From assembly GCA_937900165.1 (NCBI GenBank), contig CALCCX010000603.1, forward strand, positions 1 through 11,326: a DNA stretch of 11,326 nucleotides, in the 5' to 3' direction. This document shows positions 6,250-11,326 of this stretch, piece by piece; within the stretch, counting starts at the first letter, position 1; each line of letters opens with the position of its first letter. The stretch is from an uncultured Acidimicrobiia bacterium. GTDB lineage: Bacteria > Actinomycetota > Acidimicrobiia > Spongiisociales > Spongiisociaceae. The position numbers and the translations under genes were made by a program. The notes below the pieces were generated by a model. It saw only the letters and a program-made list of their open reading frames with translations, searched no databases and was not told where the DNA came from.

Positions 6250-7437
6250 GTGAATCGTCGGCGGTTTCTCTCAATCAGTGCATTGGGCTTCATCACCATC
6301 GCCGCCTACGGCACTTGGTTTTATTCGTTTGGGGTCCTACTGGACCCGATCATCCTCGACACCGGCTGGACAGAGTCTTCGCTGACCACCGCCTTTGCCT
6401 TTGGACTCGCGACCGGTGGAGCGGCCTCACTACCGGCAGGTCGGGCCCTGGACAGGTTCGGAAGCCGGCCAATGTTTGTCGTGGCTGCGATCGTTTCGAC
6501 CTCCGGCCTGTGGCTCGGCAGCAACGCGGAATCTGTCCTGACTTTCGGGATCTTCACCGCGCTCGCATCGGCCGCCCTGGCCTCGCTTGCCTTCTACCAC
6601 ATAACCCAACCGACCTCCGTTCGGATCGCCCCAGACCAGCCCGCCCAAGCCATTGCCATTCTCACGATCTACGGCGCGGTTGCTTCGACGATCTACCTCC
6701 CCGCCGCCGCCTTTCTCGTGGACAGGTATGGGTGGCGGCCAACCGTTCAGATGATGGCGACGGCCACCGGCGCCATTCTGATCATCGCGGCCGCAATTGT
6801 CCGTGAGGAAGAGCGCCCTATACGAGACCCGATGGCCCCAGGCCTCAGGGTGGCACTGGCCGACCCAGAGGTCCGCCGCTTCGCCATCGCCTGGTCGACG
6901 ATGGGAGTGGCGGTAGGCATCATCCTCGTCTATCAGGTTCCACTGATGACAGACGCAGGGCTGCCACTGGCCACTGCCTCGGCGCTGGCGGGAGCGCGAG
7001 GTGCAGCTCAGATCCTGGGCCGAATCCCAATGAGCGCCATGGTCAGGCGGCTGGGATCGCGCCGTAGCCTGCGCCTCGCCTACGCAGTCACGATCGCAGG
7101 ACTCGGCCTGTTGTCTCTCTCGTCCTCGGTCATCGTCGGCTCCATGTATGCGCTGGTCGCCGGTTTTGGGATCGGGGCTGCCTCTCCCCTGGCCGGGGTG
7201 TACGCAGATGAGGTGTTCGACAGGAATCGGCTGGGTATGTTCATGGGATTCCTCGGCGCGGTTGGGGCGGTGGCGGTGGCTGCCGGGCCAGCGATGGCCG
7301 GTGTTATCGCGGACGCCACTGGGACCAGGATGTGGGCGTTGGTGATCGCGGCCGTTGCCGGGACGTCGGCCTTCGTGCTGCTCAGGGCTCCTGCCCAAGA
7401 CCGAGCACCGGTTCCAAGTCCGCGGATCGTCGAGTGA
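6250..7437 (+). CDS. MFS transporter (monocarboxylate-carrier-like)
   Basis: 395 residues with about 12 hydrophobic segments. The opening YGTWFYSFGVLLDPI followed by TGWTESSLTTAFAFGLATGG resembles helices 1-2 of the monocarboxylate/oxalate-type MFS branch, and GRALDRFGSRP (64-74) is motif A. A second-half counterpart, GRIPMSAMVRRLGSRRS, follows helix 8. A polar loop REEERPIRDPMAPG near 190 divides the halves. The exact substrate is unknown; organic acids are the best guess from the branch. The start is a GTG at 6250; the nearest purine-rich site, GGGAGG (6229-6234), is 15 bases away, so translation may be weak or leaderless. First gene of a three-gene coupled operon: its stop overlaps the next GTG (GTGA, 7434-7437). 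Confidence 0.88.
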   Translation: MNRRRFLSISALGFITIAAYGTWFYSFGVLLDPIILDTGWTESSLTTAFAFGLATGGAASLPAGRALDRFGSRPMFVVAAIVSTSGLWLGSNAESVLTFGIFTALASAALASLAFYHITQPTSVRIAPDQPAQAIAILTIYGAVASTIYLPAAAFLVDRYGWRPTVQMMATATGAILIIAAAIVREEERPIRDPMAPGLRVALADPEVRRFAIAWSTMGVAVGIILVYQVPLMTDAGLPLATASALAGARGAAQILGRIPMSAMVRRLGSRRSLRLAYAVTIAGLGLLSLSSSVIVGSMYALVAGFGIGAASPLAGVYADEVFDRNRLGMFMGFLGAVGAVAVAAGPAMAGVIADATGTRMWALVIAAVAGTSAFVLLRAPAQDRAPVPSPRIVE

Positions 7438-8270
7438 CAACAGTTCTTCTCGGCCTTGGTGCGGCCCTGCTGATCGGATTCGCCGATTACTTTGGAAGCA
7501 TGGCAGGCCGCAAGGGCCGAATCCTGGCGGTGACATTCTGGGTGTTTCTCACCGGCATCGTCGTGATCATCTCAGGGGCGGTCATTGTCGGTGGCTCGCC
7601 TTCAACCCGCGACCTGGTGCTGGGAGGAGTAGCGGGCATTGGTGGGGGCGTCGGACTGCTCATCCTCTATGCCGGATACGCCAAAACGACGATCGGAATC
7701 GTAGGACCGGTCGCAGCGGTGATCGGAGCCGTACTGCCTGTCGTCGTCGGAACATTGACCAACCGACCAAGCGGAACGGTCATCGCCGGAATCCTCGTGG
7801 GGCTCGTAGCCATTGGCCTGATCGGTATCGACCGATCGACCGAGCTTGAAGGCGGATCGTCCGCCAGGTTGGCAGCGCTCTACGGTTTTGGCGCCGGGAT
7901 GGTCTTCGGCATCATGGCGACGGTGATCGGAGCGACAGATTCTTCAGCGGGCATGTGGCCAATTGTTCCGATGAGGATCACCAGCGTCCTCATTTTGGCG
8001 ATCATCGGGGTCATCACCCGACAACCGCTGCTCCCAGAGCGGGCCTCTTGGCGCTACATTCCTGCGGCCGCAGCCCTGTCGGCGATTGGCATCGGTCTGT
8101 TCGCGATGTCGGCCCAGCGAAACCTCACGATCGGTGGCCTGCTCCTCCAGATGGCCTACGGGGTGACAGCCGTGCTGGCCATACTGTTCTTGGGCGAACG
8201 CGCCACCGGCCTCCAAAAGCTCGGCTTCGTAGCTGCCGTCATCTCTCTGATCCTCGTGACCCTCGGATGA
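7434..8270 (+). CDS. EamA/DMT-family transporter
   Basis: 278 residues with about ten hydrophobic helices, the normal layout of drug/metabolite transporters with two EamA repeats. The first half ends in a Gly-rich pair of helices (VGPVAAVIGAVLPVVVGTL, then GTVIAGILVGLVAIGLIGI), and the second half ends with the typical EamA C-terminus: MAYGVTAVLAILFLGERATG then LQKLGFVAAVISLILV. A polar loop DRSTELEGGSSAR separates the repeats. The GTG at 7434 is chosen because it overlaps the MFS stop as GTGA and begins directly at the first helix; the frame is open back to 7332, but those residues are not membrane-like. Family members export amino acids, nucleotides or small metabolites; the substrate is unknown here. 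Pairing with an MFS carrier and a VOC protein suggests handling of one small molecule. Confidence 0.88.
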   Translation: MTTVLLGLGAALLIGFADYFGSMAGRKGRILAVTFWVFLTGIVVIISGAVIVGGSPSTRDLVLGGVAGIGGGVGLLILYAGYAKTTIGIVGPVAAVIGAVLPVVVGTLTNRPSGTVIAGILVGLVAIGLIGIDRSTELEGGSSARLAALYGFGAGMVFGIMATVIGATDSSAGMWPIVPMRITSVLILAIIGVITRQPLLPERASWRYIPAAAALSAIGIGLFAMSAQRNLTIGGLLLQMAYGVTAVLAILFLGERATGLQKLGFVAAVISLILVTLG

Positions 8271-8878
8271 GCGATTTGGCGATCGATCACGTGGTGTTCT
8301 GTGTCGATGATCTCAACGAGGCGGGCCACGAAATGGAGAAACTGACGGGGATGGCAGCAGTCCCAGGGGGCGAGCATGAGGGCAGGGGTACCTCCAACGC
8401 CATCGTGCCCCTCGGAGACGCCTACCTCGAGTTGCTGACGGTGAGCGATCCCGACCTGGCTGCCTGCAATCAATGGGGGCGATGGGCCATGGACCACTTG
8501 GGTTCGGACCTTCGTCCGCATGCCTGGTGCCTACGCACGTCTGACCTTGACGGCTTGGCAGCCGGGATCGGTCGACCGGCCGAACCAATGTCAAGAATGA
8601 GGCCAGACGGCGTCAAGCTCTCCTGGAAGCTGGCCGGCCTCGACGCCGCGACATCACCGGAAGCGTTGCCATTTTTCATCGAATGGCAGGTCAAGGGCGA
8701 TGAAATGCCTGGAGTTCTGGAACCCGGCCAATCCCCCGCCACCATCGAATGGATCGAAACCGGAAGCAACGGTCTCGAAGCCCTGCTGGGGCCGCATCGT
8801 CTCCCACTCCGGTTCGTCAAAGGCTCGGGGATCCGCCAGATCGCGATCAAGTCGGACCTCGGCGAGGCAGTTTTCTAG
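8267..8878 (+). CDS. Glyoxalase-like VOC-fold protein
   Basis: 203 residues; the ATG overlaps the transporter stop codon (ATGA, 8267-8270), so translation is coupled. The start AIDHVVFCVDDLNEAGHEME is the first beta-alpha-beta unit of a vicinal oxygen chelate fold, with His8, His37 (GGEHEGRGT) and Glu55 (AYLELLTV) as candidate metal ligands. The length and the GRGTSNAIVPLGDAYLELL pattern fit the Glyoxalase_3-type group (PF13468, from memory) rather than glyoxalase I. The C-terminal GSGIRQIAIKSD closes the second module. The function of this group is poorly defined; isomerase, dioxygenase, resistance or binding roles are all possible. As third gene behind two membrane carriers, it may act on the transported compound. 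The stop is at 8876-8878. Confidence 0.85.
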   Translation: MSDLAIDHVVFCVDDLNEAGHEMEKLTGMAAVPGGEHEGRGTSNAIVPLGDAYLELLTVSDPDLAACNQWGRWAMDHLGSDLRPHAWCLRTSDLDGLAAGIGRPAEPMSRMRPDGVKLSWKLAGLDAATSPEALPFFIEWQVKGDEMPGVLEPGQSPATIEWIETGSNGLEALLGPHRLPLRFVKGSGIRQIAIKSDLGEAVF

Positions 8879-9033
8879 CCACTCAGTGAACCAATGGGTT
8901 CGTTTCGACCTCGATTACTGGAGGTGTTCTCACGGGCCGAGAAACCCTGTCTGAACATTCGGTGAACAGTGTCGTTTCGCACAGGTCCCGGCCGTACGGT
9001 GCCCTGAGTACAACAAACCGAAAGGGATCCAAA
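8879..9033. promoter_or_regulatory. Intergenic region before the FAS1 lipoprotein gene
   Basis: 155 bp. A small hairpin, GAACC-AATG-GGTTC (8888-8901), ten bases after the VOC stop, could weakly end the upstream operon, but it lacks a T-tract. TGAACA is repeated about nine bases apart near 8952-8967. AAAGGGA (9021-9027) lies six bases before the ATG at 9034 and is the likely ribosome site. I see no convincing -35/-10 pair, though a promoter for the lipoprotein gene is expected here. Confidence 0.35.
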
Positions 9034-9687
9034 ATGGCCAAACGACTCGCCCTATTGATCGCGATGTTCATGGTGATCGCCGCTTGTGGCACCGACGCCG
9101 CCGACGGCACAGATGCTGGAGCGACCGAGACTACGTCAAACGAAACCCCAACCGACGAAGAAATGGTCGACGAAGAGGCCATGGACGACGAAGAAATGTC
9201 AGACGAAGAAATGGTCGACGAAGAGGCCATGGACGACGAAGAAATGTCAGACGAAGAGATGGCTGATCTGGGCGATGTCGTTGATGTCGCCGCCGCCGAG
9301 TCGGATCTCACGACGTTCATGTTGGCACTGGAGGCAGCGGGCATATTGGAGGACCTGCGAGGAGACGGTCCGTTCACCATCTTTGCTCCCTCCGATGAGG
9401 CGTTCGAGGCCTATCTCGCAGAAGCCGGCATGACCGTCGACGAGGCGTTCGGCGACATGGAAATGCTCGGCACGATCCTCGAAAACCACATCGTGGCGGC
9501 CAACGATGACTCGGCGATGGTGATGAACATGGCGGGAACGCCATTCATCAGCCTCAGCGGTCTGGAACTCGACGTGACCGTCGACGGCGATACTGTCATG
9601 GTCAACACCGCCACAGTGATCCGCTACGACCTCCAGGCCTCGAACGGCTTCATCCACGTCATCGACCAGGTGCTGGCAGGTTCCTGA
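9034..9687 (+). CDS. FAS1 (fasciclin) domain lipoprotein
   Basis: 217 residues from the ATG at 9034. MAKRLALLIAMFMVIAAC is a lipoprotein signal with lipobox IAAC and Cys18 as the lipidated residue, so the protein should be anchored on the outer face of the membrane. Residues 19-78 form a Thr/Asp/Glu-rich linker containing two exact 16-residue repeats (41-56, 57-72). One FAS1 domain covers about 79-217: H1 motif GPFTIFAPSDEAF (112-124), central NHIV (151-154), and H2 region NGFIHVIDQVL (204-214). FAS1 domains mediate adhesion and protein-protein contact in the envelope or matrix; the partner is unknown. The frame extends upstream to 8962, but the 9034 start has the ribosome site AAAGGGA and begins exactly at the signal peptide. 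It stands alone, followed by a strong hairpin. Confidence 0.92.
   Translation: MAKRLALLIAMFMVIAACGTDAADGTDAGATETTSNETPTDEEMVDEEAMDDEEMSDEEMVDEEAMDDEEMSDEEMADLGDVVDVAAAESDLTTFMLALEAAGILEDLRGDGPFTIFAPSDEAFEAYLAEAGMTVDEAFGDMEMLGTILENHIVAANDDSAMVMNMAGTPFISLSGLELDVTVDGDTVMVNTATVIRYDLQASNGFIHVIDQVLAGS
9154..9249 (+). repeat. Exact 48-bp tandem duplication in the lipoprotein linker
   Basis: Units 9154-9201 and 9202-9249 are identical at every base and encode DEEMVDEEAMDDEEMS twice; a third, diverged start (GACGAAGAGATG) follows at 9250. Within each unit, shorter DEE-M motifs recur. Identity at synonymous sites indicates a recent duplication or ongoing homogenisation. The unit is a multiple of three, so copy number can change without frameshift, altering linker length and charge. 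Confidence 0.95.
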
Positions 9688-9707
9688 ACCGGCTATTCGC
9701 CAAAGCA

Positions 9708-9735
9708 GGGGGTGGACCGGCCCGGGTCCGCCCCC
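9708..9735. terminator. GC-rich bidirectional terminator hairpin
   Basis: An 11-base stem (9708-9718 with 9725-9735, all paired with one G-U) and a six-base loop 9719-9724, in the 63-bp gap between the convergent FAS1 and ArsR genes. There is no long T-tract on either strand (a short TTTG-like run lies on the minus side). The position and strength fit a shared terminator of the kind common in high-GC actinobacteria. Confidence 0.75.
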
Positions 9736-9750
9736 GTTGCGGCGGTAGGA

Positions 9751-10062
9751 CTAGTGGGTGGGAAGAACCATCTGCTCGTTCATCACTTCTCGCAGGAGGT
9801 CCATGGCGGCGGTGATTTTGGGCGACGTCAGCGAGTACAGGACTCGCTGACCATCCCGCTGGGATCGCACGAGGCCCTTGTCTCGAAGAATCCCCAGGTG
9901 CTGGGACACGTTGGCCTGGCGCAAGTCGAGCATCGCGCAAATGTCGCTGACTGCCATCTCGCCGTCTCGCAACGCGTCGATGATCAACAGTCGTTTCGGA
10001 TCGGCAAAGCCTTTGCACACACTGGCATGAAGACGGAGAAGCTCGTCGCGGGTTGCTGGCAT
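9751..10062 (-). CDS. ArsR-family transcriptional regulator
   Basis: 103 residues from the ATG at 10062, normal for ArsR/SmtB winged-helix repressors. CKGFADPKRLLIIDALRDGE (16-35) is the typical first helices; DICAMLDLRQANVSQHLGIL (40-59) is the helix-turn-helix with recognition helix; RDKGLVRSQRDGQRVLYSL (60-78) is the wing. The ELCVCDL metal site of arsenic/cadmium sensors is absent, but Cys16 and Cys42 are present. The gene is divergent from tusA-DsrE genes, and known ArsR members beside sulfur genes (SqrR, BigR, sHdrR) sense persulfide through cysteines, so a sulfane-sulfur sensor is the favoured inference. The frame is open to 10188, but homology begins at residue MPATRDELL; a GTG three codons earlier (10071) is also possible, and neither has a strong ribosome site. 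It likely represses its own and the tusA promoter through the palindromes at 10165-10196. Confidence 0.85.
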   Translation of the reverse strand: MPATRDELLRLHASVCKGFADPKRLLIIDALRDGEMAVSDICAMLDLRQANVSQHLGILRDKGLVRSQRDGQRVLYSLTSPKITAAMDLLREVMNEQMVLPTH

Positions 10063-10266
10063 GCCCGTCACTATGCCACAGACCGTGAGAGGGCGATAAC
10101 TCGGGCCCACGAAAAACCCCACAATCGTTTGACGGCGCACAACCCGCCCTGCATACTCAGCGCAAGATATTCGAGTATCTGCGTACACGAATATCTTCTG
10201 TGCGAACGCTCGGCCAGGTCGCGATGTGCACAGAGCGAATCGAACAAACAGCAGAGAGGAGCACGA
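10063..10266. promoter_or_regulatory. Divergent arsR / tusA promoter region
   Basis: 204 bp between divergent starts, more AT-rich than the coding DNA at about 10150-10200, where palindromic half-sites cluster (annotated separately). A ribosome site, AGGAG (10257-10261), lies five bases before the tusA GTG. A TATCTT at 10192-10197 could serve as a plus-strand -10 box overlapping the operator, but no -35 is clear. A short stretch at 10063-10140 shows nothing recognisable. Confidence 0.6.
10165..10196. promoter_or_regulatory. Palindromic candidate operator for the ArsR regulator
   Basis: AGATATTC-GAGTATCT (10165-10180) is a 16-bp palindrome with one mismatched pair, centred at 10172/10173. A third half-site, GAATATCT (10189-10196), repeats 16 bp after GAGTATCT, and 10165-10173 with 10188-10196 form a perfect 9-bp inverted repeat (AGATATTCG/CGAATATCT). 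A fourth, ATACTC (10153-10158), is inverted relative to GAGTAT. AT-rich palindromes with TTCGA-like centres are usual for ArsR-family operators. Assignment to the adjacent regulator is inference from position. Confidence 0.65.
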
Positions 10267-10509
10267 GTGTCCACTGACATCGTCGCCGACGAAGTCCTCG
10301 ACTGCACAGGCTTGCTGTGCCCGATCCCGGTCGTCAAGACCTCAAGGGCGATCAAGGGCATAGAAGTCGGCCAAGTGTTGAAGATGATCGCCACCGATCC
10401 CGGCGCACCCCCAGACATGGAAGCCTGGTCGCGCCAGACGGGACACGATCTGATCCATCAAAACTCAGAAGACGGGCGATTCAACTTCTGGTTCCGGCGC
10501 ACCAAGTAG
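10267..10509 (+). CDS. tusA: TusA-family sulfur carrier protein
   Basis: 80 residues from the GTG at 10267, the size of TusA/SirA proteins. The hallmark CPxP motif is present as LLCPIPVVKTSRAIKGI, with Cys18 the expected persulfide-carrying residue; Cys13 is five residues earlier. VGQVLKMIATDPGAPPDMEAW is the second conserved block, and it ends GRFNFWFRRTK. The protein accepts sulfane sulfur as a persulfide and hands it on, either for tRNA thiolation/cofactor synthesis or, when beside DsrE-type genes, for sulfur oxidation or sulfide handling. The GTG is chosen because AGGAG (10257-10261) sits five bases upstream; the frame is open far upstream, but that part covers the divergent arsR gene and is not protein-like. 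It ends 14 bp before the next gene, clearly in one operon with two DsrE-family genes. Confidence 0.93.
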   Translation: MSTDIVADEVLDCTGLLCPIPVVKTSRAIKGIEVGQVLKMIATDPGAPPDMEAWSRQTGHDLIHQNSEDGRFNFWFRRTK

Positions 10510-10523
10510 ACGTAGGAGGCGAC

Positions 10524-11072
10524 ATGGCGGCATCCCCAGATCAAATGCTCCAACAAATCACGGAGGCAGAGGCCGACGATTCGACCAGGACAAAAAGCTT
10601 GGCGTTGGTGGCGTCCAAGGGTGGCCTCGATGAGGTATATCCCATTCTCATCATGGCGTCGACGGCCGGCGCCCTCGGATGGGACACGCAAGTCTTCTGC
10701 ACCTTCTACGGTCTCGACATCGTCAACAAGAAGCGAAGGTCCAAGATGAAGGTCTCGGCGCTGGGCAATGCCGCATCACCTCCGCCGATCAACGGAGTCG
10801 AGATGCGGGTTCCTGCCATCCTTGGAGTGCTCCCAGGGATGAACCGAGCGGCCACCTGGATGATGAAAAAGTGGATGAAGGACTCACGAATCCCAGACAT
10901 CGAGGAGATGTGGGACATCTGCATCGAGTCCGGTGTGCAGTTCCACGCCTGCTCGACGACGATGGGCGTGATGAAAGTCGACCAGGATGACATCGTCGAC
11001 GAAGCCTCCTGCCTTGGTGCCGCCGCCTTTCTCGATTTTGCGTCGCGGGCCGATCTAGCCCTCTTTGTCTGA
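10524..11072 (+). CDS. DsrE2-type DsrE/DsrF/DrsH-like sulfurtransferase protein
   Basis: 182 residues. KSLALVASKGGLDEVYPILIMASTA (24-48) is the first Rossmann-like unit, followed by QVFCTFYGLDIVNKKRR (56-72), typical of the larger DsrE2 group (PF13686/COG2210, from memory). The second half has the conserved IPDIEEMWDICIESGVQFHACSTTMGVM block (123-150), with Cys143 the likely sulfur-binding cysteine, plus Cys59, Cys133 and Cys163. NRAATWMMKKWMKD (107-120) may be a membrane-touching or partner-binding helix. Family members are thought to exchange persulfide with TusA. The ATG at 10524 follows TAGGAGG (10513-10519). Its stop lies within eight bases of a possible TTG start of the next gene. It probably works with TusA and the small DsrE protein as a sulfur relay; the end acceptor is not in the window. 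Confidence 0.88.
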   Translation: MAASPDQMLQQITEAEADDSTRTKSLALVASKGGLDEVYPILIMASTAGALGWDTQVFCTFYGLDIVNKKRRSKMKVSALGNAASPPPINGVEMRVPAILGVLPGMNRAATWMMKKWMKDSRIPDIEEMWDICIESGVQFHACSTTMGVMKVDQDDIVDEASCLGAAAFLDFASRADLALFV

Positions 11073-11088
11073 GGCGGTAGGAAGCATC

Positions 11089-11286
11089 TTGGAAGACGAC
11101 GAAGCGACACTCGTCTATGTGCAGACGCATGGGATAGACGAACCAACCAAGACGGCCACGCCGTTCTATCTGGCAACTGCCGCGGCGGCCATGGACATGG
11201 AAGTCTCGATCTACTTCACGATGCATGGGGCGACGTTATTGAAGAAGGGTGCCGGATCGTTGACGGTCAAGGACGGCGGAGCACCC
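11089..11286 (+). CDS. Small DsrE-family protein, 3' end cut by adapter
   Basis: About 66 genomic codons of a DsrE-fold protein: ATLVYVQTHGIDEPTKTATP (first strand and loop), FYLATAAAAMDMEVSIYFTMHGATLL (helix and second strand), KKGAGSLTVKDGG. DsrE proteins are usually about 110-130 residues, so the C-terminal half is missing. The apparent stop TAG at 11290-11292 is made of degraded adapter and is not real. I favour TTG at 11089 (GGAAG ending 11084) over TTG at 11065, which overlaps the previous gene by eight bases and lacks a ribosome site. Third gene of the tusA operon; probably a second sulfur-transfer partner. No cysteine is present in the visible part, so any active cysteine would be in the missing half, or the protein is a non-catalytic partner. 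Confidence 0.82.
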
Positions 11287-11326
11287 AGATAGGAAGAGCA
11301 CACGCCTACTCCAGTCACACTGACAC
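11287..11326 (-). other. Degraded Illumina adapter at the contig end (artefact)
   Basis: AGATAGGAAGAGCACACG followed by CCTACTCCAGTCAC matches the TruSeq read-1 3' adapter with one substitution (A for C at 11291), a T-to-C change and a two-base gap. The final ACTGACAC (11319-11326) matches six of eight bases of ACTGATAT, the reverse complement of the index at 161-168, with two T-to-C differences. Genomic sequence ends at about 11286. Confidence 0.93.

Noticed and set aside
9154..9249. CRISPR-like array from the 48-bp repeats
   Set aside because: Units are directly adjacent with no spacers and are in frame inside a lipoprotein gene.
10063..10188. N-terminal extension of the ArsR protein to 145 residues
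   Set aside because: The added 42 residues cover the promoter and operator region and have no ArsR similarity; normal length is reached from the ATG at 10062.

Overview
The window is an assembled contig whose insert is high-GC bacterial DNA (roughly 60% GC by eye) with sequencing-library adapter at both ends. Positions 1-202 are Illumina read-through: C-poor junk, poly-T, P7 adapter with index and read-2 primer. Positions 11287-11326 are a degraded copy of the same adapter in the opposite orientation. Only about 203-11286 is genomic, and the first and last genes are cut or have adapter-made stop codons. The content (GTG/TTG starts, ECF sigma factor with a DUF5667-like membrane partner, FAS1 lipoprotein with an Asp/Glu-rich linker, glutaryl-CoA-type dehydrogenase) suggests an uncultured actinobacterium, perhaps Acidimicrobiia-like. 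That placement is inference; there is no rRNA or other marker gene.

Layout. 202-1635 (-): PLP-dependent class V aminotransferase/cysteine-desulfurase-like enzyme, divergent from 1695-2879 (+), a glutaryl-CoA-dehydrogenase-type acyl-CoA dehydrogenase, which converges on 2896-4101 (-), an MFS transporter. 4225-6196 (+) is a signalling cluster: a secreted repeat protein rich in Asp, Arg, His and Cys (strong RBS), an ECF sigma factor with a GTG start at 4809, and a single-pass membrane anti-sigma-like protein joined to it by an ATGA overlap, with a long acidic Pro/Thr-rich outer tail. 6250-8878 (+) is a translationally coupled operon (GTGA and ATGA overlaps) of an MFS transporter, an EamA/DMT-type transporter and a glyoxalase-like VOC protein. 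9034-9687 (+) is a FAS1 lipoprotein with an exact 48-bp tandem repeat. A strong bidirectional hairpin separates it from a convergent ArsR-family regulator (9751-10062, -). The ArsR gene is divergent from a sulfur-trafficking operon, tusA - DsrE2-type protein - small DsrE-family protein (10267 to contig end), with palindromic candidate operators in the shared 204-bp intergenic region.

How parts may work together. The ArsR/TusA/DsrE set looks like a regulated sulfane-sulfur relay whose partners probably lie beyond the contig end. The 4225-6196 cluster looks like a cell-surface signalling unit: an exported protein with a possible metal-binding Cys/His cluster, a membrane-anchored regulator and its sigma factor. 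This second cluster is the least familiar part of the window. No mobile element, CRISPR array, tRNA or rRNA was seen.
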